The notes under the pieces were generated by a model. The model saw only the letters and a program-made list of their open reading frames with translations. It was not told the origin of the DNA and did no database searches. This document shows positions 16,853 through 26,515 of a DNA stretch of 64,000 bases, piece after piece. The translations under genes and the position numbers were made by a program. Within the stretch, counting starts at the first letter, position 1; each line of letters begins with the position of its first letter. Origin of the DNA: an uncultured Adlercreutzia sp. (lineage in GTDB: Bacteria; Actinomycetota; Coriobacteriia; Coriobacteriales; Eggerthellaceae); NCBI GenBank assembly GCA_910589165.1, contig CAJUSP010000016.1:3630-67629 (forward strand), read 5' to 3'.

Positions 16853-18556
16853 ATGACTGAAGTAACGAACGCTCCCGTTCCCGGGTCGGCGGATTATCCG
16901 CTGCACTCGGAGATGACGCTCGGGGCCTACCTGAAGATGCAGACGGCTATCGATCCGGACCACGAGTTCGTGGTGTACCCGGACCGCGACCTGCGCTGGA
17001 CCTACGCCGACTTCGACAAGCGTACCGACGATTTGGCCAAGGGGCTTCTGGCCATCGGCATGCGCCCAGGCGACCACTTGGGCGTGTGGGCCCGCAACAT
17101 TCCCGACTGGCTCACCTTCATGTACGCCAGCGCGAAGATCGGCGTGGTCATGGTGACGGTGAACCCGGTGTACAAGAGCCACGAGCTCGACTACGTGCTG
17201 AAGCAGTCGGACATGAAGGCCCTCTGCGTCATCGACGCTTACCGCGACGTGGACTACCTGAAGATCATCCGCGACCTGGTGCCGGAATCCACCGAGGTGC
17301 AGCGCGGCTTTTTGCGCAGCGAGGAATACCCGTTCCTGGAGAACCTCATCTACATGGGGCCCGAGAAGCATCGTGGCTTCTACAGCGTGCCCGAGCTTCT
17401 GCTGCTGGGCCAGCACAAGCCCGACAGCTCGCTGGAATGGGCCCAGGGCCAGTTCGACAACAACGACGTGGTCATGATGCAGTACACGAGCGGCACCACC
17501 GGCTTTCCCAAGGGCGTCATGCTTACGCACCGCAACATCTTGAACAACGGCTTCTACATCGGCGAGGGTCAGAAGCTGGGGCCGGAAGACCGCGTGTGCC
17601 TGCCGGTGCCGTTCTTCCACTGCTTCGGTTGCGTGCTGGGCGTCATGGCGTCGCTCACGCACCGCTGCACCATGATCATCGTGGAGGACTTCGATGCGGG
17701 GCTCGTGCTGCAGGCGCTGCACAAAGAGAAGGCCACGGCGGTCTACGGTGTGCCCACTATGTTCATCGCCGAGCTGAACCACCCCGATTTCGACTCCTTC
17801 GACCTGTCGCATTTGCGCACGGGCATCATGGCCGGCAGCCCCTGCCCGCCGGAGACCATGCGCGAGGTCATGGACCGCATGAACATGCGCGACGTGACCA
17901 TCTGCTACGGCCTGACGGAAACGAGCCCCGTGTTCACCCAGACCTCGGTGGACGACGACATCCCGCACAAGTGTGAGACCGTGGGCCGGGCGCACCCGCC
18001 GGTGGAGGTGCGCGTGCTCGATGTGAACGACGGCCACATCTGCGCGCCGGGCGAGCACGGCGAGCTCTGCTGCAAGGGCTACAACGTCATGAAGGGCTAC
18101 TACAAGATGCCCGAGGAGACGGCGAAGGCCATCGACGAGAACGGCTTTCTGCACTCCGGCGACATGGGCACCGTGGACGAGGACGGCTACTTCCGCGTCA
18201 CGGGCCGCATCAAGGACATGATCATCCGCGGCGGCGAGAACATCTACCCGCTCGAGGTGGAGAACTTCCTGCTGACCATGCCCGGCGTGCTGGACGCCCA
18301 GGTGGTGGGCATTCCCGACGCGCGCCTCGGCGAGATCGTGGGCGCCTTCATCCGCGTGCGCCCCGGCTTCGAGCACCTGACTGAGGAGGCCGTGCGCGAG
18401 TACGCCATCCCGCGCATCGCCCGCTACAAGGTGCCCAAGCGCGTGTTCTTCGTGGACGATTTCCCCATGACTCCGTCCATGAAGGTGCAGAAGTTCAAGC
18501 TGCGCGAAATGGCCGAGGAACTGGTACGTGCAGAGCAACGTCAGGAGTCGCTGTGA
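16853..18556 (+). CDS. AMP-forming acyl-CoA synthetase (long-chain fatty-acid ligase-like)
   Basis: This 567-residue ANL-superfamily enzyme has the P-loop YTSGTTGFPKGVMLTH (about residue 213), the A5 motif CYGLTETSP, the hinge region GYFRVTGRIKDMIIRGGENI and a C-terminal catalytic lysine near MTPSMKVQKFKL. It would activate a carboxylic acid with ATP and load it onto CoA. The chain length is not readable from motifs. It follows the XRE-cupin gene and overlaps coaD by four bases, so ligase and CoA-biosynthesis gene are translationally coupled. Confidence 0.9.
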   Translation: MTEVTNAPVPGSADYPLHSEMTLGAYLKMQTAIDPDHEFVVYPDRDLRWTYADFDKRTDDLAKGLLAIGMRPGDHLGVWARNIPDWLTFMYASAKIGVVMVTVNPVYKSHELDYVLKQSDMKALCVIDAYRDVDYLKIIRDLVPESTEVQRGFLRSEEYPFLENLIYMGPEKHRGFYSVPELLLLGQHKPDSSLEWAQGQFDNNDVVMMQYTSGTTGFPKGVMLTHRNILNNGFYIGEGQKLGPEDRVCLPVPFFHCFGCVLGVMASLTHRCTMIIVEDFDAGLVLQALHKEKATAVYGVPTMFIAELNHPDFDSFDLSHLRTGIMAGSPCPPETMREVMDRMNMRDVTICYGLTETSPVFTQTSVDDDIPHKCETVGRAHPPVEVRVLDVNDGHICAPGEHGELCCKGYNVMKGYYKMPEETAKAIDENGFLHSGDMGTVDEDGYFRVTGRIKDMIIRGGENIYPLEVENFLLTMPGVLDAQVVGIPDARLGEIVGAFIRVRPGFEHLTEEAVREYAIPRIARYKVPKRVFFVDDFPMTPSMKVQKFKLREMAEELVRAEQRQESL

Positions 18557-19041
18557 AACGAGCCCTTACCCCTGGAACTTTCGACCCCATCACCGAGGGT
18601 CACTTGGATGTCATCCGCCGCGCCGCCCAGCTAGTGGACGAGGTGGTCGTGGCTGTGGCCGTATCGGCGGGGAAGGGGCCGAAGGGGCCCTTGTTCTCGC
18701 TCGAGGAGCGCGTGGCGCTTGCCCGGGAGGCGACCCGTGACATACCCGGCGTCATGGTGGAGCCCTTCGACGAGCTGCTGGTCGACTTCGCCCGGCGCAT
18801 GGGGGCCCAGGCCGTGGTGAAGGGCCTGCGCGCTATCACTGACTTCGAGTACGAGTTCCAGATGACCGCCATGAACTACCAGCTCGACAAGGACCTGGAG
18901 ACGGTGTTCATCATGAGCACGCCGCAGCATATGTACCTGTCGAGCTCCGTGGTCCGTGAGATCGCCTCCTGGGGCGGCGACGTGTCGAAGTTCGTGCCCC
19001 CCTGTGTGAACGAGGCTCTGCTGAGGAAGTTCGCGAAGTAG
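18553..19041 (+). CDS. coaD: Phosphopantetheine adenylyltransferase
   Basis: This 162-residue nucleotidyltransferase has the (T/H)xGH motif in TPGTFDPITEGHLDVIRRA and the YLSSSVVREIA signature near the C-terminus. It transfers AMP to 4'-phosphopantetheine, the penultimate step of CoA synthesis. It starts with GTG at 18,553, overlapping the TGA of the ligase gene. The length matches the family (about 160 residues). Confidence 0.96.
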   Translation: MKRALTPGTFDPITEGHLDVIRRAAQLVDEVVVAVAVSAGKGPKGPLFSLEERVALAREATRDIPGVMVEPFDELLVDFARRMGAQAVVKGLRAITDFEYEFQMTAMNYQLDKDLETVFIMSTPQHMYLSSSVVREIASWGGDVSKFVPPCVNEALLRKFAK

Positions 19042-19127
19042 TCGCGATCCAGCTCTCCCGCCCTACGGGACGGTTTCATCGGTGACCGTTCGGCAACGTT
19101 CCTTCCAAATTCCCAACATAATACGTC

Positions 19128-19159
19128 CACAGGGTCAACAAGCATCTGTTGACCCTGTG
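19128..19159. promoter_or_regulatory. Perfect 13-bp inverted repeat upstream of the flavoprotein gene
   Basis: CACAGGGTCAACA and TGTTGACCCTGTG are separated by six bases. The element lies 86 bases after coaD and about 140 bases before the flavoprotein start. The following TTACCTCCTTT is only moderately T-rich. It could be a coaD terminator or an operator for the flavoprotein gene; the sequence does not decide. Confidence 0.6.
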
Positions 19160-19297
19160 TTACCTCCTTTACCGCGCTAAAGTTCAGTTATCAGGTAATC
19201 GTTCGAGCCACGAAGAGGTGCCCCTCAAGGGGAGGCTGGTCTCAACGCGACTCCTCCGATGCCCGCATTCCGCAGCGTGCGATTAAGGAGGCCTATC

Positions 19298-21175
19298 ATG
19301 ACCCGCACCAACCAAACTACCACTCTCGTCAACGGCATGTCGCGTCGTACCTTCGTGAAGGGCGCCGCCGTCCTCGGCATTTGGGGCGGCCTGGCAAGCT
19401 TCGGGCTTTCCGGCTGCGCGCCGCGCACCCACGCCGAGCAGCTTGCCAATTCGGCGCCGTGGAAGGCCGGCACCTACACGGCCGAGGTCACGGGCCACAA
19501 CGCCCCTTACACCATGACGGTCACCTTCACCGACGATGCCATCACCGCCATCGACACCACGGCCAACCAGGAGTCCCTGGGCGTGGGCTACGATGCCCTG
19601 CAGGCCCTCCAGCAGCAGGTGCTCGACAACCAGACCATCAACGTGGATACCGTCACCGGCGCGACGCTTTCCTCCCTGTCGCTGCAGAACGGCCTCGAGG
19701 ACTGCGCCAAGCAGGCCGGCGCCTTCGAGGAGCTTGAGGAAGTTCCCGCCCCGGCCAAGCCCGCCGTGGACGCCACCTACGACACCGACGTGTGCGTCAT
19801 TGGCGGCGGCGGCGCGGGCTTGGCGGCGGCCATCGCGGCCGTGCAGGAGGGCGCCAACGTCATCGTGCTCGAGAAGTGCGGCATCACCGGCGGTTCCACC
19901 AACGTGTCCGAGGGCGCGCTGAACGCCGTGGATCCCGAGCGCCAGGAGCCCCAGGGCATCGAGGATTCCATCCCCACCTTCTTCGAGACCACTATGAAGG
20001 GCGGCCACAACACCAACAACCCCGAGCTCGTGCACTTCCTCACCGACAACGCGCTCGATTCCGTCCACTGGCTCGAGAGCCTCGGCGTGGAGTTCAAGGA
20101 CGAGTGCGGCAGCGCCACCGGCTCTCTCGGCGAGCGCAGCCACTATCCGGCCACGCCCTCCGGCAACACCTACATCCGCTCGTTCCAGGAGTTCATCGCG
20201 AACAACGGCGACGCCATCACGCTGATGAACGACATGCAGGCCAAGGAGCTGATTACCGACGAGGCCGGCGCGGTCGTGGGCGTGAAGGCGCTCTACAACG
20301 AGACTGACGATGTCACCGTGAACTGCAAGGCCGTCATCATCGCCACCGGCGGCTTCGGCGGCAACGTGGAGTACCGCCAGTCCGTGAACAACGGCGTGTG
20401 GAAGGAAGTCGTGCTGGACGAGTCCATCGGCTGCACGAACATCAAGCCCTGCGCCCAGGGCGAGGGCCTGGCTTTGGCCGAGGGCGCCGGGGCCGAGCTC
20501 ATCTGCCTGTCCGACATCCAGCTGCACCCCTGCGGCACCCCGGGCACGGGCCTTATGGAGGACATCCGTACCTCTGGACGTAACCGTATCTTCGTGAACA
20601 CCGACGGCAAGCGTTTCGTGAACGAGGGCGCCGAGCGCGACGTGCTGTGCAAGAACATCTTCGCCCAGCCCGACGGCACCTACTGGATCGTCGTGAACAC
20701 CCTGCGCTACCCCGACCCCGACGAGCCCGACGCCAACGGCTCCACCATCAACAACATGCTGGCTTTGGGCCACATCGTGGCGGCCGACACCGTTGAGGAT
20801 CTGGCCAGCCAGATGGGCGTGGACGCCGCGAACCTGCAGGCCTCCATCGATGCCTACAACGCCGTGGTCGACGGCGGCACCGATGAGTTCGGCTTCGTGG
20901 CCGACAACACCGCCGACGCCCAGATGATCGAGGGCCCCTGGTACGCCTGCCGCAAGGTGCCCACCGTGCACCACACCATGGGCGGCATCCGCGTGAACGT
21001 GGAATCCGAGGCCTGCGACGCCGACGGCAACCCCATTCCCGGCCTGTATGCGGCTGGCGAGTGCACCGGCGGCATCCACGGTGAGAACCGCCTGGGCGGC
21101 AACGCCATCGCCGACTGCATGACCTTCGGCCGCAACGCCGGCACCAACGCCGCCGACTACGCCGCAGCTGCGTAA
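19298..21175 (+). CDS. Tat-exported FMN/FAD fumarate-reductase-like flavoprotein
   Basis: This 625-residue protein starts at an ATG with AAGGAGG upstream. A twin-arginine signal (SRRTFVKGAAVLG) is followed by a possible lipobox (LSGC), so it is probably exported folded and may be lipid-anchored. An FMN-binding domain (about residues 45-125) ends in VDTVTGATLSS, the threonine flavinylation motif used by ApbE. The FAD_binding_2 domain begins at CVIGGGGAGLAAAIAA (about residue 166) and ends with GGIHGENRLGGNAIADC. Members of this family reduce fumarate, urocanate or other electrophilic acceptors; the substrate here cannot be told from sequence. Confidence 0.92.
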   Translation: MTRTNQTTTLVNGMSRRTFVKGAAVLGIWGGLASFGLSGCAPRTHAEQLANSAPWKAGTYTAEVTGHNAPYTMTVTFTDDAITAIDTTANQESLGVGYDALQALQQQVLDNQTINVDTVTGATLSSLSLQNGLEDCAKQAGAFEELEEVPAPAKPAVDATYDTDVCVIGGGGAGLAAAIAAVQEGANVIVLEKCGITGGSTNVSEGALNAVDPERQEPQGIEDSIPTFFETTMKGGHNTNNPELVHFLTDNALDSVHWLESLGVEFKDECGSATGSLGERSHYPATPSGNTYIRSFQEFIANNGDAITLMNDMQAKELITDEAGAVVGVKALYNETDDVTVNCKAVIIATGGFGGNVEYRQSVNNGVWKEVVLDESIGCTNIKPCAQGEGLALAEGAGAELICLSDIQLHPCGTPGTGLMEDIRTSGRNRIFVNTDGKRFVNEGAERDVLCKNIFAQPDGTYWIVVNTLRYPDPDEPDANGSTINNMLALGHIVAADTVEDLASQMGVDAANLQASIDAYNAVVDGGTDEFGFVADNTADAQMIEGPWYACRKVPTVHHTMGGIRVNVESEACDADGNPIPGLYAAGECTGGIHGENRLGGNAIADCMTFGRNAGTNAADYAAAA

Positions 21176-21279
21176 GGCAATCGGCACCGCTGAATGCGAC
21201 GAGGTGGTTCAGGCGCCCTTCCGGAAGATCCGCCAGCCGCTGTTAGCGATAATCCTCCGTCCCGCTGCGGGATGAGAAA

Positions 21280-21309
21280 AGGGGAGCGAGCCAAAAGGCC
21301 CGCTCCCCT
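21280..21309 (+). terminator. Terminator after the flavoprotein gene
   Basis: A 9-bp perfect stem (AGGGGAGCG / CGCTCCCCT) with a 12-nt loop, preceded by GAGAAA and followed by TAGTGTG. Confidence 0.7.
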
Positions 21310-21354
21310 TAGTGTGTGCATGCAGAGTTGCGCCCGGAAGCGCGTCCAGCACAA

Positions 21355-21383
21355 CCCCGTAGGGAAGGGGCCATGCCCCTTCC
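21355..21383. repeat. Dispersed palindromic repeat, copy 2 (variant)
   Basis: CCGTAGGGAAGGGGCCATGCCCCTTCC is a variant of the family with GGAAGGGGC/GCCCCTTCC arms. It lies 45 bases from copy 3. Confidence 0.7.
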
Positions 21384-21428
21384 GCTTTTGTCGTGCGGAC
21401 TGTTTCGGCCAGCGCGGTCTCCCGGGAC

Positions 21429-21449
21429 GGCAAGGGCAGAGCCCTTGCC
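21429..21449. repeat. Dispersed palindromic repeat, copy 3
   Basis: GGCAAGGGC-AGA-GCCCTTGCC lies only a few bases past the stop codon of the giant surface protein at 21,458. In that gene's direction it forms a hairpin at the transcript end. Confidence 0.8.
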
Positions 21450-21457
21450 CTGCGGGT

Positions 21458-24400
21458 CTACCGGTTGCAGCGGGCGCCGCGACGGGTGGCCAGGGCTAGG
21501 GCTCCGGCTGCCAGGACGGCTAGGGCTCCCAGGGCGGCGATACCGCGTACGTCGTCGCCGGTTTGGGCGAGGCGGGTCTTGGCGATGGTCTTGCTGTCGT
21601 CGACCTTCTTGCCAGTCGCGGCGCCGTCCCCGTCACCCTCGGCGGGCAGGGGGCCGTTCTTGGCGTCGGTGCCGGGCGGGTAGGCTACGTTGCTGGAGAT
21701 CTTCTCGGTCTCGAGCTCGAGGGCCTCCCAGCCCGCGGGCGGCGCATAGGGCTCGCCGGCCTCGGGGTGCTCGCTGTCGGGGTCCCAGCGCGAGGGCGGC
21801 ACGCCGAGGGCCACGGCCGTGTTGCCGATGTCCGCGCCGAAGGCCGCCTCGGTCACGAGCGCGTCGAAGGCGAGGACGACCTCCTGGCCGCCGTAGAGCT
21901 GGCCGGCCGACACGGAGAGCACGCGGGTCTTCTCGTCGTAGGCCGCGTCGTCCACCCCCTTCTCGGTTCCGTCGGGGAGCGTCACTTTGATGGTGCCCGA
22001 CAAGGGCTCGATGCCCTTCGGCAGCTCGTCGCGCAGCACGGCGTTCATCCACGAGGTGGCGGCGCCGGAGTTGGCGAGGCGGATGGTGTAGCGCACTGTG
22101 TCGCCCACGCGGGTCGTGCCGTCGTCGCGGGTGAGGTTGGCCGCCTCCTTCTCGACGCTCAGGTCGCCGTCGGCCGGGTCGTTGCCGACGAGGGTCTTGG
22201 GCGAGGCCGGGGGAGTCTGATCCACGAGGCCGCCTGCGGACGGATCCGCGGGCTCGCCGGGCTCGGGGTCGGTCGGCTGGGAGCCGTCGCCGGGGTTCTC
22301 GGAGGGAACCTTGCCGTGGACGCGGGCGATGTTGGCGTTGTCGGCGCCGAGCGCCCCCTCGCCGACGGTGCAGTCGAACACGAGTGTGACGGACTGGCCG
22401 CCCCAGAGGTCGCCGGCAGTGACGGCGAGGGTGCGGCTCTCCTTGTCGTAGGCGGAGTCGTCAACGACCTTCTCGGTGCCGTCGACGAGCGTCATCTTGA
22501 TAGAGCCGGCCACGGGCTCGAGCCCCGCGGGCAGCGGATCGGATATCGCGGCGCCCACCAGGCAGCTGCTGGCCGACCCCTTGTTGGCGAGCGTAACCGT
22601 GTAGCGCAGCACGTCGCCGACGCGGGTCACCTTGGCGTCGGGGGCGGTGAGGTTCTCCACCGCCTTGCCGGACTCGATCTCGGGGTCGGCCGGCGCCACC
22701 TTGCCGCCGCCCTCGGGCAGGGCCGGGTCGGACGGGCCGGGGTTCTCCGGCAGCTTGCCGCCCGGGTTGTCCGGGTCGGGGCGGGAGCCCTGGACCTCGG
22801 CGATATTGGCCAGGTCGGCTCCCACGGCATCCTCGGCGACCGTGCACTCGAAGGTGAGCACGGCCTCGGAGCCGCCGTAGACACTGCCGGCGAATGCGGA
22901 GATCGTCACGCGCCCGTCGGCGTCGGGGCCGGCGAGGGCGAAGGTGCCGACCGAGGTCGGGGCGGCGGCCTTCTTGAGCGCGCCGTCGAACTTCTCCGAC
23001 GTGCTCGCCAGGCGCACGCTGGACTCGTCGAGCTCGAGGGCGGCCGGCAGGCGGTCGGAGAGCATCACGTCGGTCCAGGCCGAGCCCTTCGCGGCGTTCG
23101 CGGCCGTCACGGTGTAGCGGATCCTGTCGCCGGGCTGGGTGGGGCCGTCCGGGTGCGTGAGGTTCTCGGCCCTCTTCGCGACGGAGGTCTGGGGGCGGAT
23201 CTTCGGGTTCGGCTGGATGTCAACGTCGTAGGACCAGGTGGTGCCCGTGTGGGCGCCGTTGGGCTCCTGCCTGAAGGTGAGCTTGCCCTTGCCGACCGCC
23301 GTCGGGTCGAGCACGAGGGTGTAGGTGCCGTCCGGGTTGCGCACCGGCTCGCCGTCCTCGCCCCGCACGAAGTCGGCCTCGAACACCTCGCCGTCCTCGG
23401 AGGTCACGCTCACGGGGCCGGACGATGACGTCTTCACGTTCAGCGTCACGCGGCCTGGGTGCGGGTTCTCCTCGCTGGGGATGTCGTAGACGGTGGAGAT
23501 GGTGCCGCCGAAGGTGCGCGTGCTCTCAGGGTCGTTAGGGTCAGCCGGCGTCGGCGTGCCGTTGGTGGTCACCGTCGGCTTCGGCGCGTCCGGGTCCTCC
23601 GGCGCATCGGGGTCGGCGTCCGGATCGTCGCCCAGCGCCACGTCGGTCGTCGGGTCCACCGGCTCGATGGCGATCTCCGCCTTCGGGGCGGCCTCCGGGT
23701 TCTCGGCCGGGTTCACGCTGTCCAGGTAGTTCGCCGGCTCCATGGAGTACAGTGCGGAGTTCTTGTCGTCGTTCACCGGATGGATGTACTGCAGCGACAC
23801 GATGTGGCGGTTGTCCTTGGTGGCGTCGGGCAGCAGGAAGTCCTGGCTGGAGGGGGTGAACGCGTAGGTGAAGTCGGTATAGGAGCCCTCGCCTCGCGCC
23901 ACCTCGCGGGCGTTGATGCGCTCGTCGCCCGCCTTGATCTCGCTGCCCTCTTCGTCCAAGTCGCCCTGGAAGACGAGCTTCACCGGGTCGCCCACGGCCT
24001 GGCCGTCGACGAACAGCTGCACGAATCCGCGGGGCGCCTTGCAGGCATCACCCGTGGGCTTGCCGTCGGGGTCCTTGTCCGCCTTGTCGATGGTGGCGTG
24101 GATGGTCAGCAGCTTGTGGGCGCTGTCCTGCTCGTGCCCCGGCTTGTTGTCCGGCCAGTTGGCCTCCACGAGCGTCACCTTCGAGTCGATGGGCATGATC
24201 TCGCACCAGCCCGTGGCGCGGTGCCCCCAGTAGTTTTTATTGAAGCCTTCTTGGCCGGAATACTGAGTTGAGGTCATTGTGAATTTCATGACGCCGACGT
24301 TGGATGGCATTTTTCCGTTTTCGTCAACTTCCTTGCCAAGAGGCTCGCCATCCTTCTGCGTGTACTGCTGATACTTGTAAGTGACAGAGTCTTTATTATC

Positions 24401-26515
24401 GAGCGTTTTCTGCGTGCCCTCTGGCTCAGTTGCAACGATTGGCGACTTCTCGATATCGTAGGGCTCGAAAGCGCTGCCGTCGTAGTATTTCTTAAGTTGT
24501 TCAAGATAGGTGGCTCCGCTCGGAGAGTCTTCAAGGCGGAAGTCCACATAACGTTTCAGAGGCTCATCTTTATGGGTCGGATTTCTGAACAGTGGATCGA
24601 TTTTTTGAATCGAGCCATCATCCGCTCGATATGATAGGTTGACGGTAATTTCTTCGTTGTTTGCTACCTTTTCGGGTAACCAGAGATAAAGGCAGCCATC
24701 AGTGAATCGCGAAGGGGCGCCATAGGTGGACGGTTCTCCGCTGATAAGAAGCTCCCAGTCGATAATTTCGTTGTTGGTTACTTTTTCGGACTGGAGGTTG
24801 ATTTCCACCATGCGCACTTTGTTCGAATCTCTTTCGTCAACCTGCAAGTCGTCGTTCTGATCGTAATTGAACGAGCCGTAGGCATAGCCGTTTCCCGCTT
24901 TGTTTTCAAATTTCGATCCGCTTTTATCCGTACGAACAGACCCGCCGGTGATGACGACATAGCCAGCGTTGCCTCCTACATCCATGAACCCATCACTTGC
25001 CGTGCTATCTGGAAGAACTGTTCCACCGGTGATGATAATGGATCCATCTTTGTTCCAGGCAGCGCATCCTTTGCCGATCGCGTTACCGTGGTAGGGGGCT
25101 GTTGCCATAACGAGGCCGCCGTTTATGCGTATATTTCCAGCATTGCCCATAGTTTGTGCGCTCATGGAGTTGCTACTGTTTTCCACTTTGCCACTGTAGA
25201 CGGAGTCTTTAAACAAGTAGGATGATTCGCGACCAAACCATGGGGGAGTGTGCGATCCGTCGTACCAGGCCGCCAAAGAGCCTCCGATGGCTGCGCCGTG
25301 ATAGGCTCCTGTAGCGCTGATCGTGCCGCCGTTGATGACGATCTCGGTTGGGGAGCTTCCTTCGCCGCTTCCGATGCCGGCACCCACGCCGTGATACCAG
25401 TTTTCGCTCGAAGTGTTTGTTACGGGGATATTGGGATTATTGAAGCCCTTTGCCGTAATTACTCCACCGTTAAAGGTCATTGATCCAGCGTCCTCGTAGC
25501 TAACGCTTCCGATACCTGCCCCTTTATATCCGCTGGTGACGGTAAGTTTTCCGGCGGATTTGCTGTCGAGATTGCTCAGAGAGTTATACGAGGTTTTCGA
25601 TGCTGTCCTTTGGACTCCGGTGTTGTCGATGTAGACCGTGCCTTCGGGAATCAATCCATTTTCTGGAACAATTTGTTTGTTGTCTACGTCGGTGTTTTTT
25701 ACGCTGTCATCGATCACGAGCTCGGTGCCCACGCCGCAATGTATACCTGCGGAATAGCCAGTCTTAATCGCGGTTATGACATTATCCGAACGATCCGCCA
25801 AGGTAATGTGGAGTTTCGTGATTGGCTTGATGGTTACGCCAGCTTTGTCGCGGTTCCTTTCAATGTGAACAGGAATGTTGGAGTTGATGGAGAGATTGGA
25901 AAAGACCAGGTCTGCTTGTGTGCCTGGGGCAATCCAGATAGTTGCGTCGACGGCTTCCTCAGAGGAAAGCGTTAGCTGCTTATCGCTGCAGATGACAAGT
26001 TTCTTCAGCTGATCTGTGTGTGAGGCGGTTGAGCCTGCCTTAGCGGTATCACGAGTGTAGCTTACGTTTTCGAAGTAGTAGTCAACGCCCTCAGTGCCGC
26101 CGGTCACCTGGATGGCGGCTGCGTCGGCTGGGCGCTTATAGTCCTCGGGAACCGAGGCCGCAGGGCTTGCCGCGCTTTCCTCGGAGGCGGGGGTAGTGAA
26201 GGCTGCAGCTACCGCGTCAGTGGCGGCGCTGTGGGCAGCTGTCAGAATGTGCTGCGAGAGCGTGACTGGCGCCGGCTCGGAGGTTTCCGTGGCGGCCACA
26301 TCTTCTGTGGGCTGCGGAGTTTCCTCGGACTCAGTCAGATTTTGGGAATCCTCGGTCTCGGACTGCTCGCTCTCCGAGTTGGCTAATTCAGCCAGGGGGG
26401 GGGTAGGCTCTCCCTGCGGCTCGGTGGCCAAAGCAGCCGTAGGCCACATGAGCCCCACGGCCAGCACGGCGGCCAGCGCGCCTCGGAGAAGGGGGCCTTG
26501 TCGCTTCGCCTTCAT
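21458..26515 (-). CDS. Giant sortase-anchored surface protein A (phase-variable, ON)
   Basis: This 1,685-residue protein starts with a signal peptide (KRQGPLLRGALAAVLAVGLM...ALA). It crosses a C9 tract at residues 38-40 (TPPL), then an acidic Ser/Glu/Thr linker to about 125. A beta-rich region carries glycine-rich repeats (GAGIGSGEGSSPTEIVINGG, GAAIGGS; about residues 315-520), probably a beta-helix or carbohydrate-binding fold. An Ig-like block (about 760-960), an Asp-Pro stretch (DPDADPDAPEDPDAPKP) and three DUF11-type repeats (each with RVGD..RYTVTLAN; from about 1,108, 1,282 and 1,452) follow. The C-terminus has LAQTGDD, a hydrophobic helix and RR, a sortase signal. It is likely an adhesin or host-glycan-binding protein on the cell wall. 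Its C-terminal half is almost identical to the paralog at 27,245; the N-terminal third is not. Confidence 0.9.
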   Translation of the reverse strand: MKAKRQGPLLRGALAAVLAVGLMWPTAALATEPQGEPTPPLAELANSESEQSETEDSQNLTESEETPQPTEDVAATETSEPAPVTLSQHILTAAHSAATDAVAAAFTTPASEESAASPAASVPEDYKRPADAAAIQVTGGTEGVDYYFENVSYTRDTAKAGSTASHTDQLKKLVICSDKQLTLSSEEAVDATIWIAPGTQADLVFSNLSINSNIPVHIERNRDKAGVTIKPITKLHITLADRSDNVITAIKTGYSAGIHCGVGTELVIDDSVKNTDVDNKQIVPENGLIPEGTVYIDNTGVQRTASKTSYNSLSNLDSKSAGKLTVTSGYKGAGIGSVSYEDAGSMTFNGGVITAKGFNNPNIPVTNTSSENWYHGVGAGIGSGEGSSPTEIVINGGTISATGAYHGAAIGGSLAAWYDGSHTPPWFGRESSYLFKDSVYSGKVENSSNSMSAQTMGNAGNIRINGGLVMATAPYHGNAIGKGCAAWNKDGSIIITGGTVLPDSTASDGFMDVGGNAGYVVITGGSVRTDKSGSKFENKAGNGYAYGSFNYDQNDDLQVDERDSNKVRMVEINLQSEKVTNNEIIDWELLISGEPSTYGAPSRFTDGCLYLWLPEKVANNEEITVNLSYRADDGSIQKIDPLFRNPTHKDEPLKRYVDFRLEDSPSGATYLEQLKKYYDGSAFEPYDIEKSPIVATEPEGTQKTLDNKDSVTYKYQQYTQKDGEPLGKEVDENGKMPSNVGVMKFTMTSTQYSGQEGFNKNYWGHRATGWCEIMPIDSKVTLVEANWPDNKPGHEQDSAHKLLTIHATIDKADKDPDGKPTGDACKAPRGFVQLFVDGQAVGDPVKLVFQGDLDEEGSEIKAGDERINAREVARGEGSYTDFTYAFTPSSQDFLLPDATKDNRHIVSLQYIHPVNDDKNSALYSMEPANYLDSVNPAENPEAAPKAEIAIEPVDPTTDVALGDDPDADPDAPEDPDAPKPTVTTNGTPTPADPNDPESTRTFGGTISTVYDIPSEENPHPGRVTLNVKTSSSGPVSVTSEDGEVFEADFVRGEDGEPVRNPDGTYTLVLDPTAVGKGKLTFRQEPNGAHTGTTWSYDVDIQPNPKIRPQTSVAKRAENLTHPDGPTQPGDRIRYTVTAANAAKGSAWTDVMLSDRLPAALELDESSVRLASTSEKFDGALKKAAAPTSVGTFALAGPDADGRVTISAFAGSVYGGSEAVLTFECTVAEDAVGADLANIAEVQGSRPDPDNPGGKLPENPGPSDPALPEGGGKVAPADPEIESGKAVENLTAPDAKVTRVGDVLRYTVTLANKGSASSCLVGAAISDPLPAGLEPVAGSIKMTLVDGTEKVVDDSAYDKESRTLAVTAGDLWGGQSVTLVFDCTVGEGALGADNANIARVHGKVPSENPGDGSQPTDPEPGEPADPSAGGLVDQTPPASPKTLVGNDPADGDLSVEKEAANLTRDDGTTRVGDTVRYTIRLANSGAATSWMNAVLRDELPKGIEPLSGTIKVTLPDGTEKGVDDAAYDEKTRVLSVSAGQLYGGQEVVLAFDALVTEAAFGADIGNTAVALGVPPSRWDPDSEHPEAGEPYAPPAGWEALELETEKISSNVAYPPGTDAKNGPLPAEGDGDGAATGKKVDDSKTIAKTRLAQTGDDVRGIAALGALAVLAAGALALATRRGARCNR
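26395..26403. repeat. Poly-G/C tract (9 nt) in surface protein A
   Basis: Nine C on the coding strand, in frame here (codons T-P-P-L). The position relative to the start codon matches the tracts in the two other family members. Gain or loss of one base would stop translation of the anchored protein. Confidence 0.9.

Noticed and set aside
21563..23428. Long plus-strand frames opposite the giant surface proteins
   Set aside because: Mirror frames of the GC-rich DUF11 repeats; they repeat in the same form at the second paralog, as expected of shadows.
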